Shown piece by piece: positions 7,178 through 15,766 of a DNA stretch of 21,762 bases. The stretch is from UBA6522 sp036231525. GTDB lineage: Bacteria; Pseudomonadota; Gammaproteobacteria; Steroidobacterales; Rariloculaceae. The DNA lies in assembly GCA_036231525.1 (NCBI GenBank), contig JAZAGZ010000051.1:1-21762 (forward strand), written 5' to 3'. The position numbers and the translations under genes were made by a program. How positions within the stretch are numbered: position 1 is the stretch's first letter; every line of letters starts with the position of its first letter. The notes beneath the pieces are model-generated. The model was not told the origin of the DNA, searched no databases, and was given only the letters and a program-made list of their open reading frames with translations.

Positions 7178-7660
7178 TTGGGTAACAAACCGCCCATGAA
7201 TGACAGTGATTCAAGTGAAGCGATGATTCTTGAGATCGCTGAGCGACACGCCTCTCGACCAGGGCCGTTGCTCCCACTCTTGCACGCTATCCAGGATGAG
7301 ATAGGATTCATCCCGAATAGGGCTGTGCCCATTGTTGCCGAGGTACTAAATCTGTCCAGAGCCGAAGTGCACGGGGTTATCAGCTTTTACCACTTACTTC
7401 GAGAGACCCCTCCAGGACAACAAACCCTTTACCTTTGCAGGGCCGAGGCATGTCAGGCCATGGGTGCTCGGGATCTGGAGCGCCATGCGAAGGAAAAGCT
7501 CGGAGTGGATTTTCACGAAACGACCCCGGATGGTCGCTATAGTCTTGAGCCGATTTACTGTCTTGGAAATTGTGCGTGTTCCCCCGCCATAATGATTGAT
7601 GACTTCGTGTATGGTCGGGTGACCCCGAAACGCTTCGATATGCTTGTAAAGGAGGTCTGA
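7178..7660 (+). CDS. fdsG: NAD-dependent formate dehydrogenase gamma subunit (NuoE-like)
   Basis: This is the 160-residue [2Fe-2S] thioredoxin-fold subunit of the soluble FdsGBA formate dehydrogenase, related to complex I NuoE, which shuttles electrons within the diaphorase module. The four cluster Cys are Cys87 and Cys92 in CRAEACQ, and Cys128 and Cys132 in CLGNCACSP. The N-terminal helical region (GPLLPLLHAIQDEIGFIP, 29-46) and the GVISFYHLL segment (66-74) are family-typical. The start is probably TTG at 7178: AGGTGA at 7166-7171 is 6 nt upstream. The in-frame ATG at 7196 has no ribosome-binding site before it. The gene leads the operon and ends 3 nt before the TTG of fdsB. Confidence 0.92.
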   Translation: MGNKPPMNDSDSSEAMILEIAERHASRPGPLLPLLHAIQDEIGFIPNRAVPIVAEVLNLSRAEVHGVISFYHLLRETPPGQQTLYLCRAEACQAMGARDLERHAKEKLGVDFHETTPDGRYSLEPIYCLGNCACSPAIMIDDFVYGRVTPKRFDMLVKEV

Positions 7661-7663
7661 GCG

Positions 7664-9217
7664 TTGAATAAGGGTGGCACAGCGAAAGTCTTTGTCCCCA
7701 GGGATACTACGTCTCGCTCTCTGGGAGCCGACGACGTTGCTCAAACCATTGAGGAAACAGCGGCCTCCCGTGGAAATTCAATCACGCTAGTGCGTAATGG
7801 TTCTCGGGGGCTTTATTGGTTAGAACCGCTCATAGAAGTAGAGGTTGACGGTGTCCGTCACGCCTACGGCCCTATCGCACCTAGTGATGTAGGTGAGCTA
7901 TTTGACGCAAATTTCCTGTCAGCTGGTGACCATCCTTCTGGATTAGGTCCAACCGAGCACATTCCTTATCTCGCGGGGCAGGACCGTCTCACATTTTCTC
8001 GGGTAGGAATCATTGATCCTCTGTCCCTTGCTGACTATCGGGCCCATGGTGGCTACGAGGGTCTTGCGAAAGCAGTGGAACTTGAGTGTGATCAGATCGT
8101 AGAGATAGTTACGGAATCTGGTTTGAGAGGTCGCGGCGGCGCGGCATTCCCCACGGGCATTAAGTGGAACACGGTGCTCGGTGCTGAGGGGCATCAAAAG
8201 TATGTTACCTGTAATGCGGATGAGGGTGATTCGGGTACTTTCGCGGATCGTATGATTATGGAAAGCGATCCCTTTGTGCTTATTGAGGGCATGACTATCG
8301 CTGGTATAGCCGTTGGTGCCACAGAAGGTTACGTTTATCTACGTGCCGAATACCCTCTGGCAATTCAGATTATGAATGACGCGATTGGCATTGCTGAGTC
8401 TGCCGGATTACTGGGTGAGAACGTGATGGATAGCGGCAAAGCTTTTCACCTCGAGGTCCGTGAAGCAGCGGGCGCATACATTTGTGGTGAGGAGACTTCT
8501 ATGCTGGAGAGCCTAGAAGGTAAGCGGGGCGTAATTCGATACCGTCCTCCATTGCCAGCGATAAAAGGCCTGTTCGGAGCACCGACCATCGTAAATAATG
8601 TCATTACGCTTGCTTCCGTGCCCATTATTTTGGCCCAGGGTGCGAAGTTCTATCAAAACTACGGCACGGGTCGTTCTAGAGGAACTCTGACTGTTCAGCT
8701 GGCAGGCAATGTCAAGCGTGGTGGACTTGTGGAGATTGGTTTTGGGAAGACTCTACGCGAGCTTCTAGAGGATTTTGGGGGTGGAAGCGCTACTGGAAAG
8801 CCTATTAAGGCGGTTCAGGCAGGCGGGCCGCTGGGCGCCTATATTCACCCCTCCCAGTTCGATGCCCCTCTGGACTACGAGGCATTTGCCGATTTCGGTG
8901 GCATGATCGGTCACGGTGGATTGGTTATTTTTGATGAAACGGTGGATATGGGTGAACAGGCTCGTTTTGCAATGGAGTTCTGCGCCATAGAGTCTTGTGG
9001 GAAGTGTACGCCCTGCCGGATCGGCGCTGTGAGAGGTGTGGAGGTTATCGACCGGATCCTGGAAGGTGTCGATGAGCCCGGTAACTTGGTATTGTTAAGG
9101 GAACTCTGCGATACCATGGTCGCAGGATCGCTTTGTGCCTTGGGCGGGATGGCCCCGTTTCCGGTGCTGAGCGTAATGAATCACTTCCCAGAGGATCTGC
9201 GTACCCGCAGATCCTGA
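7664..9217 (+). CDS. fdsB: NAD-dependent formate dehydrogenase beta subunit (NuoF-like)
   Basis: This 517-residue flavoprotein subunit binds FMN and NAD+ and delivers electrons from formate oxidation to NAD+. Residues about 1-105 form an N-terminal thioredoxin-like extension as in FdsB/HoxF proteins. Then follow the FMN/NAD-binding GLRGRGGAAFPTGIKW (153-168), CNADEGDSGTFADR (183-196) and AYICGEETSMLESLEGKRG (271-289). A C-terminal [4Fe-4S] site is formed by Cys445, Cys448 and Cys451 of SCGKCTPCR plus Cys491. The start is TTG at 7664 with a near-perfect GGAGGT (7651-7656) 7 nt upstream, inside the end of fdsG. The last codons form half of a strong stem-loop. fdsA follows 23 nt downstream. Confidence 0.95.
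   Translation: MNKGGTAKVFVPRDTTSRSLGADDVAQTIEETAASRGNSITLVRNGSRGLYWLEPLIEVEVDGVRHAYGPIAPSDVGELFDANFLSAGDHPSGLGPTEHIPYLAGQDRLTFSRVGIIDPLSLADYRAHGGYEGLAKAVELECDQIVEIVTESGLRGRGGAAFPTGIKWNTVLGAEGHQKYVTCNADEGDSGTFADRMIMESDPFVLIEGMTIAGIAVGATEGYVYLRAEYPLAIQIMNDAIGIAESAGLLGENVMDSGKAFHLEVREAAGAYICGEETSMLESLEGKRGVIRYRPPLPAIKGLFGAPTIVNNVITLASVPIILAQGAKFYQNYGTGRSRGTLTVQLAGNVKRGGLVEIGFGKTLRELLEDFGGGSATGKPIKAVQAGGPLGAYIHPSQFDAPLDYEAFADFGGMIGHGGLVIFDETVDMGEQARFAMEFCAIESCGKCTPCRIGAVRGVEVIDRILEGVDEPGNLVLLRELCDTMVAGSLCALGGMAPFPVLSVMNHFPEDLRTRRS
9192..9215 (+). repeat. Perfect 10-bp stem-loop at the fdsB-fdsA junction
   Basis: AGGATCTGCG (9192-9201) and CGCAGATCCT (9206-9215) are exact reverse complements around a TACC tetraloop. 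The stem covers the last codons of fdsB and the first base of its TGA stop. No T-run follows, so intrinsic termination is unlikely. The fdsA ribosome-binding region (GGAG at 9230-9233) lies outside it. It may mark an intercistronic mRNA processing or stability site. Confidence 0.6.
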
Positions 9218-9240
9218 GGTGGGAGACACGGAGTTGAGGC

Positions 9241-12117
9241 ATGAGTGAAGTTTATGAAGGGTACCGACGTCCTGACGACCTGGGCACTCCGGCGATCGAA
9301 TCAGATGTGTCGATTACACTCATGGTGGACGGCAAAGAGGTCAGTGTGCCCGAGGGCACCACCGTTATTCGTGCCGCGGCTCTTGCTGGAATCAATATTC
9401 CAAAGCTCTGTGCAACCGATAGTCTTGAGCCATTCGGTTCGTGCCGATTATGCCTAGTGGAGATAGAAGGTGCTAAAGGTCTTCCTGCTTCCTGTACCAC
9501 AGAAGCACAGGACGGCATGAAGGTGACCACCCAGAATCATCGGTTAGCTGATGTTCGCCGTAACGTAATGGAACTCTATATATCCGATCATCCATTGGAC
9601 TGCCTAACTTGTCCGACGAATGGGGATTGTGAACTACAAGATATGGCGGGTGCCGTGGGCTTGCGAGACGTGCGCTATGGGTACGCGGGTGAGAATCACC
9701 TCGAAGCTGAGAAGGATGAGAGCAATCCGTACTTCACGTTCGATCCTAGCAAGTGCATTGTTTGTTCACGTTGTGTTCGTGCGTGTGAAGAGGTGCAGGG
9801 GACATTTGCGCTTACCATAGATGGGCGTGGTTTCGATTCGAAGGTTGCTGCCAGCGAAGACCAGCCGTTTCTAGATTCTGAATGTGTTTCCTGTGGTGCG
9901 TGTGTGCAGGCTTGTCCTACGGCAACTCTGACCGAGAATTCTTTGATTAATAAGGGGCAGCCTGAGCACACGGTCGTAACGACCTGTGCTTACTGTGGCG
10001 TTGGCTGTTCGTTCCGGGCAGAAATGAAGGGAAACGAAGTCGTACGTATGCTTCCTAATAAGGATGGTAAGGCAAATCATGGGCATTCCTGCGTAAAAGG
10101 GCGTTTTGCTTTCGGTTACGCAACTCATAAAGACCGTATTACTACACCGATGATTCGTGAGTCCATCCATGATCCCTGGCAAGAAGTTTCATGGGACGAA
10201 GCAATCAAGTTTTCAGCTGATAAGCTGAAAGGGATTCAGGCCAAATACGGACCAGGGTCTATTGGTGGCATTACATCATCTAGGTGTTCGAATGAAGAGA
10301 CGTACCTCGTGCAAAAAATGGTACGCGCAGCGTTCGGCAATAATAATGTAGATACTTGCGCACGCGTGTGTCATTCGCCCACAGGTTACGGTCTGAAGTC
10401 GACTCTGGGAGAATCAGCGGGAACACAAGCCTTCGATTCAGTGCTTCATTCGGACGTCATCGTAGTAATTGGCGCGAATCCGACCGAGGCTCACCCGGTG
10501 TTTGCTTCCCAAATGAAGCGTCGATTGCGAGAAGGGGCTAACTTAATCATAGCGGACCCTAGGAGTATCGATCTCGTACGATCACCTCATGTTGAGGCGG
10601 ACTACCATTTACAGCTTAGTCCAGGTACCAACGTCGCGTTGATCAACGCGATGGCCCACGTAGTCCTCTCAGAGGGGCTGGAGGCTAAGGCTTATATTAA
10701 AGATCGGTGTGAGCTGGATGCCTACGAGGATTGGCGCAGTTTCATACTTGATGAGAAGAATTCGCCCGAGTCTATGGAATCTGTCACGGGTGTGCCGGCA
10801 GAGGATGTTCGTGGCGCAGCTCGGCTCTACGCAACTGCCCCAAATGGTGCGATTTATTATGGGCTAGGTGTCTCCGAGCACAGCCAAGGCTCAACTATGG
10901 TTATGGGCATTGCTAATCTTGCCATGGCTACGGGCAACTTGGGACGTGAGGGTGTTGGCGTGAATCCGCTGCGTGGTCAAAATAATGTGCAGGGGGCATG
11001 CGATATGGGCTCGTTCCCTCATGAACTTCCGGGTTATCGGCACATTTCTGACACGAGCACACGTACGCTCTTCGAGAAGGAATGGGGGGTTGAGCTAATG
11101 CCCGATCCAGGCTACCGGATTCCCAATATGTTCGATGCAGCGGTAGCGGGTCAATTTAAGGGCATGTACGTGCAGGGCGAGGACCTAGCGCAGTCTGACC
11201 CCGATACCCATCATGTCACCGCGGCGCTATCTTCTTTGGAATGCATGATTGTTCAGGATCTTTTTTTGAACGAAACCGCAAAATTTGCTCACGTTTTTCT
11301 GCCAGGGTCCTCCTTCCTAGAAAAGAATGGGACATTTACGAACGCGGAACGTCGGATTTCTCCAGTCCGAAAAGTAATGGAACCACTTGCTGGATACGAA
11401 GATTGGGAGGTAACGCAGGCGCTCTCCAATGCTCTGGGGTACCCCATGAACTATAGCCACGCGAGTGAGATTATGGATGAGATTGCACGGCTCACACCGA
11501 CGTTCGAGGGAGTGAGTTTCGAAAAGCTTGACCGATTAGGAACTATACAGTGGCCATGCAATGATGAGGCAGTTGAAGGCACACCAACCATGCATGTTGA
11601 CGAGTTTGTGCGCGGTAAGGGACTGTTCCGATTAACGCCCTATGTAGAGACGGATGAGCGGACCACGCGCAAGTATCCTTTGATACTTACGACGGGACGA
11701 ATATTGAGCCAGTATAATGTTGGCGCTCAAACCCGCCGCACCGAGAATATGCAGTGGCATGATGAGGATATTGTTGAGATTCACCCCCATGATGCAGAGC
11801 AGCGTGGTATTGAGCACGGTGATTGGGTGGGTCTCAAGAGTCGTGCTGGTGATACAGTTTTAAGGGCAGACGTTACTGAAAGGGTTCAGCCGGGTGTTGT
11901 CTACACAACATTTCATCACCCGGAATCTGGCGCAAATGTTGTTACAACAGATAATTCAGATTGGGCTACAAACTGTCCCGAGTATAAAGTTACTGCCGTT
12001 CAGGCCTATAAAGTGACTCAGCTTTCCGAGTGGCAGGAAAAATTCGAGGAGTTTACCGAGGAGCAGCTCGAACATTTGCGCAAGGCCAAGACACCGACGC
12101 AGGCGACCAGCGTTTAA
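9241..12117 (+). CDS. fdsA: NAD-dependent formate dehydrogenase alpha subunit, molybdenum catalytic
   Basis: This 958-residue catalytic subunit oxidises formate to CO2 at a bis-MGD molybdenum centre. In order: an N-terminal NuoG-like [2Fe-2S] domain (Cys57, 68, 71, 85), a His-Cys3 [4Fe-4S] site (His117, Cys121, 124, 130), two ferredoxin-type [4Fe-4S] sites (Cys172, 175, 178, 182 and Cys215, 218, 221, 225), and the [4Fe-4S] site of the FdhF domain (Cys249, 252, 256, 284). In ARVCHSPTGYG, Cys377 is the metal ligand and His378 the conserved neighbour. This is a Cys, not selenocysteine, enzyme, with no in-frame TGA. NPLRGQNNVQG holds the conserved Arg expected in the active site. The molydopterin dinucleotide-binding C-terminal domain begins near YPLILTTGRI. 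Start: ATG at 9241 with GGAG at 9230-9233. Confidence 0.97.
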   Translation: MSEVYEGYRRPDDLGTPAIESDVSITLMVDGKEVSVPEGTTVIRAAALAGINIPKLCATDSLEPFGSCRLCLVEIEGAKGLPASCTTEAQDGMKVTTQNHRLADVRRNVMELYISDHPLDCLTCPTNGDCELQDMAGAVGLRDVRYGYAGENHLEAEKDESNPYFTFDPSKCIVCSRCVRACEEVQGTFALTIDGRGFDSKVAASEDQPFLDSECVSCGACVQACPTATLTENSLINKGQPEHTVVTTCAYCGVGCSFRAEMKGNEVVRMLPNKDGKANHGHSCVKGRFAFGYATHKDRITTPMIRESIHDPWQEVSWDEAIKFSADKLKGIQAKYGPGSIGGITSSRCSNEETYLVQKMVRAAFGNNNVDTCARVCHSPTGYGLKSTLGESAGTQAFDSVLHSDVIVVIGANPTEAHPVFASQMKRRLREGANLIIADPRSIDLVRSPHVEADYHLQLSPGTNVALINAMAHVVLSEGLEAKAYIKDRCELDAYEDWRSFILDEKNSPESMESVTGVPAEDVRGAARLYATAPNGAIYYGLGVSEHSQGSTMVMGIANLAMATGNLGREGVGVNPLRGQNNVQGACDMGSFPHELPGYRHISDTSTRTLFEKEWGVELMPDPGYRIPNMFDAAVAGQFKGMYVQGEDLAQSDPDTHHVTAALSSLECMIVQDLFLNETAKFAHVFLPGSSFLEKNGTFTNAERRISPVRKVMEPLAGYEDWEVTQALSNALGYPMNYSHASEIMDEIARLTPTFEGVSFEKLDRLGTIQWPCNDEAVEGTPTMHVDEFVRGKGLFRLTPYVETDERTTRKYPLILTTGRILSQYNVGAQTRRTENMQWHDEDIVEIHPHDAEQRGIEHGDWVGLKSRAGDTVLRADVTERVQPGVVYTTFHHPESGANVVTTDNSDWATNCPEYKVTAVQAYKVTQLSEWQEKFEEFTEEQLEHLRKAKTPTQATSV

Positions 12118-12128
12118 CGGGCACCTCT

Positions 12129-12359
12129 ATGGAACCAACCAAGCTGGTGCGAATGGTTAACCAGATTGCTGCTAATTGGGATTATGGGCCTGATCAGGCT
12201 AAAGCAGTTGCTGGTGTGGCTGATCATTTGCGTCGTTTCTGGAGTCCTCCTATGTTTGATGAGGTTGCTAGGTACATAGCAACAGGTGACGCTGATCTTT
12301 CTCCTATCGCCGAGCGGGCACTTACGCAGCTTATTGAAGAGCGGCAGGCCGCGGAGTAG
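12129..12359 (+). CDS. fdsD: Formate dehydrogenase delta subunit
   Basis: This small 76-residue cytoplasmic protein starts MEPTKLVRMVNQIAANW and contains the HLRRFWSPPM motif (about 33-42), typical of FdsD proteins accompanying FdsGBA. In characterised systems FdsD is needed for a mature complex, but its exact role is less clear. The start is ATG at 12129, 11 nt after fdsA. The frame stays open upstream into fdsA, but that extension is out-of-frame fdsA sequence without family similarity. The ribosome-binding site is weak, so translation may be coupled to fdsA. It ends 5 nt before the FMN dehydrogenase gene. Confidence 0.88.
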   Translation: MEPTKLVRMVNQIAANWDYGPDQAKAVAGVADHLRRFWSPPMFDEVARYIATGDADLSPIAERALTQLIEERQAAE

Positions 12360-12364
12360 ATAAC

Positions 12365-13516
12365 ATGAGTCGAGCGCTTGATCGTTGTTATAACATTGCG
12401 CGCCTGCGGGAGCGTGCATCACGTCGCCTTCCAGCGCCTATGTTTCACTATATTGATGGTGCAGCGGGTGATGAGTGGACCATGCGCCAGAATACAGATG
12501 CCTTTGACCGCTATGAACTCGTTCCCCGTTTTTTGGTGGATGTCAGTGAGATTGACCTGACTACAACGGTTTTTGGTCGAGAGATCAGTATGCCGTTCTT
12601 CTGTGCCCCTACGGCAATGTCCCGGCTCTTTCACCACCATGGTGAGAAGGGTGTGGCTCGGGCGGCGAATCGAGCAGGAACGATGTACTCATTGTCCTCG
12701 ATTTCTACCGCGAGTATTGAAGAGGCAGCAGAAGCTACAGATGGGCCAAAGCTTTTTCAGGTCTATGTGTTCAAAGATCGGGGGCTGAATCGCGAGTTTA
12801 TCCAGCGATGTAAGGAATCGGGCTACGATGCGCTGGCTTTGACCGTTGATGTCCCAATAGCAGGAAATCGCGAGCGAGATCTGGTCACGGGTATGACCAT
12901 CCCTCCAAAATTGACGCTCGCTAGCCTATTTAATTTTGCGATGCACCCTCGATGGGTTTGGAATTATTTTACAAGTCCACCGCTTGAGCTATCTAATGTC
13001 AAGGATCGTATAAAGGGTGATGTTACAACTCTGGTGAGCTTCTTTAATGATGAGTTGGATCGCACTGTTAGCTGGGATGATGCAGCTTGGATGATTGAAG
13101 AATGGGGTGGGCCGTTCGCTATAAAAGGCATTCTTTCCGCTGAGGATGCTTTGCGCGCAGTCGATGTGGGGGCAAGTGCGGTTATGGTTTCCAATCATGG
13201 TGGCCGCCAGCTTGATTCTTCCCCAGCGCCTATAGAGGTATTGCCGGAGATAGTTGACGCGGTGGGTGATCGTATAGAGGTTATTCTGGAAGGTGGTGTG
13301 CGGCGGGGGATTCATGTACTGAAAGCATTAGCTTTAGGAGCTACTGCATGTTCTGCAGGCCGGCCTTATCTCTTCGGACTGGGTGCGGGGGGAGAGGCTG
13401 GTGTTGATAGAGCTCTAGAGATTCTGCGGACCGATATTGAACGAGATATCCGAATACTCGGATGTCGAAATATTGAGGAGGTCGATTCCACTCGAATACG
13501 GCGGGTCAATAATTGA
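12365..13516 (+). CDS. FMN-dependent alpha-hydroxy-acid dehydrogenase/oxidase (LldD/glycolate oxidase family)
   Basis: This 383-residue TIM-barrel flavoenzyme oxidises a 2-hydroxyacid to the 2-oxoacid. Active-site residues are complete: Tyr29 in FHYIDGAAGDE, Tyr134 in QVYVFKDR, Arg169 in AGNRERD, FMN-contacting Lys254, and catalytic His278 with Arg281 in SNHGGRQLD; GGVRRGIHV (310-318) is the phosphate-binding region. The substrate cannot be read from these; L-lactate, glycolate or another 2-hydroxyacid are all possible. Start: ATG at 12365 with GGAG at 12350-12353. The gene is embedded in the formate dehydrogenase operon: 5 nt after fdsD, and its stop overlaps the fdhD TTG by 4 nt. This gene is not part of the canonical fdsGBACD order, so the placement suggests linked 2-hydroxyacid and formate metabolism. 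Confidence 0.92.
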   Translation: MSRALDRCYNIARLRERASRRLPAPMFHYIDGAAGDEWTMRQNTDAFDRYELVPRFLVDVSEIDLTTTVFGREISMPFFCAPTAMSRLFHHHGEKGVARAANRAGTMYSLSSISTASIEEAAEATDGPKLFQVYVFKDRGLNREFIQRCKESGYDALALTVDVPIAGNRERDLVTGMTIPPKLTLASLFNFAMHPRWVWNYFTSPPLELSNVKDRIKGDVTTLVSFFNDELDRTVSWDDAAWMIEEWGGPFAIKGILSAEDALRAVDVGASAVMVSNHGGRQLDSSPAPIEVLPEIVDAVGDRIEVILEGGVRRGIHVLKALALGATACSAGRPYLFGLGAGGEAGVDRALEILRTDIERDIRILGCRNIEEVDSTRIRRVNN

Positions 13517-14373
13517 ACGTTACAGACTTTAAAACCTTGAAGAGCGTTAAGCGCCTGGAAGTCGAGCGTATCGGGGAGGGTGCGGGGACGCTGGAGGATG
13601 TAGTTGCGACTGAAGAGCCGCTTGAAATTCGTCTGGCTTACACCAGCCCCGAGGGGAAACGAGCAGAACAGAGTATCTCTGTCACAATGCGTACACCTGG
13701 TAATGACCGTGAGTTAGCTGCTGGGTTCCTCTATACCGAGGGAATCATTAGCAAGAATGCTGACATAGAATCTATTGCTCCGTGTGGCCCACCGGCACCT
13801 AATGGCTTGATTAATGTGGTTCGCGTTGAGCTAGCTACTGATGTTGAGGTGGCTCTTGATCGTTTGGAGCGGCATTTCTACACCTCGTCGAGTTGTGGGG
13901 TATGCGGCAAATCATCATTAGATGCGGTTGCTGTTCAGGGCCATTATGATCTGCATAAGATAGGGCTTTGTGTTAGCGCCGAAAAGCTTGGCTCATTGCC
14001 GAGCTCATTACGTGAACAGCAAGCGGTGTTCGAACGTACGGGCGGTCTCCATGCTTCTGGCCTCTTTGACGCTTTTGGCAATATTACTGCTGTACGCGAA
14101 GACGTTGGTCGGCACAATGCATTGGATAAACTGATTGGGCAGGCGTTGTTAGCTAATAGTCTCCCTCTCACCGATTTCGGTATCGTTGTCAGCGGTCGTG
14201 CTAGTTTTGAACTCATGCAAAAAGCAATGATGGCTGGGATCCCGTTACTTGCGGCCGTTGGAGCTCCATCATCTCTTGCTGTAGAACTTGCTGAAGAATT
14301 CGGTATGACGCTTATCGGGTTTTTAAAAAAGGATAAGCTCAATATCTACACTCGTTCTGACCGGATACAATAG
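13513..14373 (+). CDS. fdhD: Formate dehydrogenase accessory sulfurtransferase FdhD (FdsC)
   Basis: FdhD/FdsC binds bis-MGD and transfers sulfur to the cofactor before insertion into the catalytic subunit, and is required for formate dehydrogenase activity. The 286-residue protein has the Cys pair Cys128 and Cys131 in SSCGVCGKSS, matching the E. coli FdhD sulfur-transfer motif, plus FERTGGLHASGLF (about 174-186), REDVGRHNALDKLIG (about 195-209) and GRASFELMQKA. The start is TTG at 13513, overlapping the preceding stop by 4 nt (TTGA); no in-frame ATG occurs in the first 55 codons. In characterised operons this gene sits beside fdsA; here the FMN dehydrogenase gene separates it from fdsD. Confidence 0.95.
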   Translation: MNVTDFKTLKSVKRLEVERIGEGAGTLEDVVATEEPLEIRLAYTSPEGKRAEQSISVTMRTPGNDRELAAGFLYTEGIISKNADIESIAPCGPPAPNGLINVVRVELATDVEVALDRLERHFYTSSSCGVCGKSSLDAVAVQGHYDLHKIGLCVSAEKLGSLPSSLREQQAVFERTGGLHASGLFDAFGNITAVREDVGRHNALDKLIGQALLANSLPLTDFGIVVSGRASFELMQKAMMAGIPLLAAVGAPSSLAVELAEEFGMTLIGFLKKDKLNIYTRSDRIQ

Positions 14374-14387
14374 TTTTGTGAGAACAG

Positions 14388-14407
14388 TTGCATAGTTTGA
14401 TATGCGA
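14388..14407. repeat. Short inverted repeat downstream of fdhD
   Basis: TTGCATA and TATGCGA flank a 6-nt loop (14388-14407), giving a 7-bp stem with one G-U pair, 15 nt after the fdhD stop. No T-run follows, so it is at best a weak end-of-operon structure. The rest of the 115-nt gap before avtA shows no clear promoter. Confidence 0.2.
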
Positions 14408-14488
14408 ATTAGATGGTTTGTGCTTTGTATGACAGTCTTCCCCTCTGTGTCTATTAGTTCTATATGGTTTTAGGGATAGACGCCCCAC

Positions 14489-15742
14489 ATGACTCGTAAG
14501 TGGTCAAAGTTTGGAGAGCGTTTTGCACGGCCAACCGGTGCCGCAGAGCTCATGGAAGATCTGGGAATTGCAACTGCAGCTGAAAATGAAGTGTTACTCC
14601 TAGGCGGTGGTAACCCCGGTAAGATCCCAGAGATGCAGTCTTTACTCAGGAGTCGTCTTGCTGATGTTGCCGCGAGCGACATCAGTACGGATCAAATGTT
14701 CTGTAATTACCCACATCCTAAGGGTGATGTGGCTTTTCGTAAGGCACTAGCTGAATTATTGAAGCGCGAGTATGGTTGGCAGTTATCGGCGGACAATATT
14801 GCGCTGACTGCGGGAAGCCAGACTGGGTTTTTTCTTCTATTCAATATGTTGGCTGGAGAGTTTTCTGATGGTAGCGTCAAGAGGATTCTCCTACCCGCCA
14901 CTCCTGAGTATGCCGGTTATACGGATATTGGCCTTATGGAAAATCTTTTCGTATCTCAGCGACCTGAGATAGAAGATCATCCAGACGGTTTTTTTAAATA
15001 TCACGTTAATTTCGATACTCTGAAAATTGATGAAGACATCGCGGCACTTTGCATATCAAGACCAACAAACCCAACGGGGAATGTGATCACCGATGAAGAG
15101 TTGCAGCAACTTGATGAGATGGCTAGAAGAGCAGATGTGCCTCTTATTGTCGACAATGCATATGGATTGCCATTTCCACGCATTGTTTTCTCGAAAGCAA
15201 CTCCATCTTGGAACGACAATGTGGTTCTTTGTATGAGTCTTTCAAAATTAGGGCTGCCAGGGGTTCGTACCGGGATTATAGTTGCAAACGAGGAGTTTAT
15301 TGAGGCGCTATCGAATATGACTGCTGTTCAGAGTCTTGCTGTTGCGAGCGCTGGAGCTGTTTTTGTTCAGCCGTGGCTGGAAAGTGGCGAGATTATCGAT
15401 ATAAGTCGTCGCTACATTACTCCGTTCTATAAGCACAAGTCACAAGTTGCGTGTCAGATTTTGAGGCGCGAGCTTGATGGTATTCCGTTCAAAATACATG
15501 TCCCAGAGGGCGCATTTTTCCTCTGGGTATGGCTCCCCGGGCTACCAATCTCCAGTCATGATTTATATCGTCGATTGAAAGCTAGGGGTGTCTTTGTTAT
15601 GTCGGGGCATCACTTCTTTCCAGGGCTAAAAGGGTCCTGGCGTCATCGAGATGAATGTTTGCGCTTGTCTTATTCACAGGACAGTACAGTAGTTGAAGAG
15701 GGTATGAAGCTCATAGGTGAAGAACTTCGGAAACTTTACTAG
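14489..15742 (+). CDS. avtA: Valine-pyruvate aminotransferase
   Basis: This PLP-dependent fold-type I aminotransferase interconverts valine plus pyruvate with 2-oxoisovalerate plus alanine, linking alanine and valine pools in the cytoplasm. The 417-residue length equals E. coli AvtA, and many segments match that protein as I remember it: LMEDLG (21-26), LGGGNPGKIPEMQ (38-50), RPTNPTGNVITDEEL (191-205), DNAYGLPFP (222-230), and MSLSKLGLPGVRTGI, where Lys253 should form the PLP Schiff base. PEGAFFLWVWLPGLPI and KARGVFVMSGHHFFPGL lie near the C-terminus. Start: ATG at 14489, with only a distant AGGGAT (14472-14477). It is monocistronic in this window and convergent with the sulfatase gene, whose stop is 24 nt away. 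Confidence 0.95.
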   Translation: MTRKWSKFGERFARPTGAAELMEDLGIATAAENEVLLLGGGNPGKIPEMQSLLRSRLADVAASDISTDQMFCNYPHPKGDVAFRKALAELLKREYGWQLSADNIALTAGSQTGFFLLFNMLAGEFSDGSVKRILLPATPEYAGYTDIGLMENLFVSQRPEIEDHPDGFFKYHVNFDTLKIDEDIAALCISRPTNPTGNVITDEELQQLDEMARRADVPLIVDNAYGLPFPRIVFSKATPSWNDNVVLCMSLSKLGLPGVRTGIIVANEEFIEALSNMTAVQSLAVASAGAVFVQPWLESGEIIDISRRYITPFYKHKSQVACQILRRELDGIPFKIHVPEGAFFLWVWLPGLPISSHDLYRRLKARGVFVMSGHHFFPGLKGSWRHRDECLRLSYSQDSTVVEEGMKLIGEELRKLY

Positions 15743-15766
15743 GGAATAAAACATAATAAATGACGC

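Noticed and set aside
10359..10380. Selenocysteine in the formate dehydrogenase alpha subunit
   Set aside because: The metal-ligand position is an ordinary Cys codon (Cys377) and no in-frame TGA occurs.
12030..12128. Upstream extension of fdsD into fdsA
   Set aside because: FdsD proteins start near MEPTKLVRMV; the extension is the end of fdsA read in another frame.
13944..14342. 132-codon minus-strand open frame inside fdhD
   Set aside because: It is antisense to the conserved C-terminal half of FdhD, with no family similarity.
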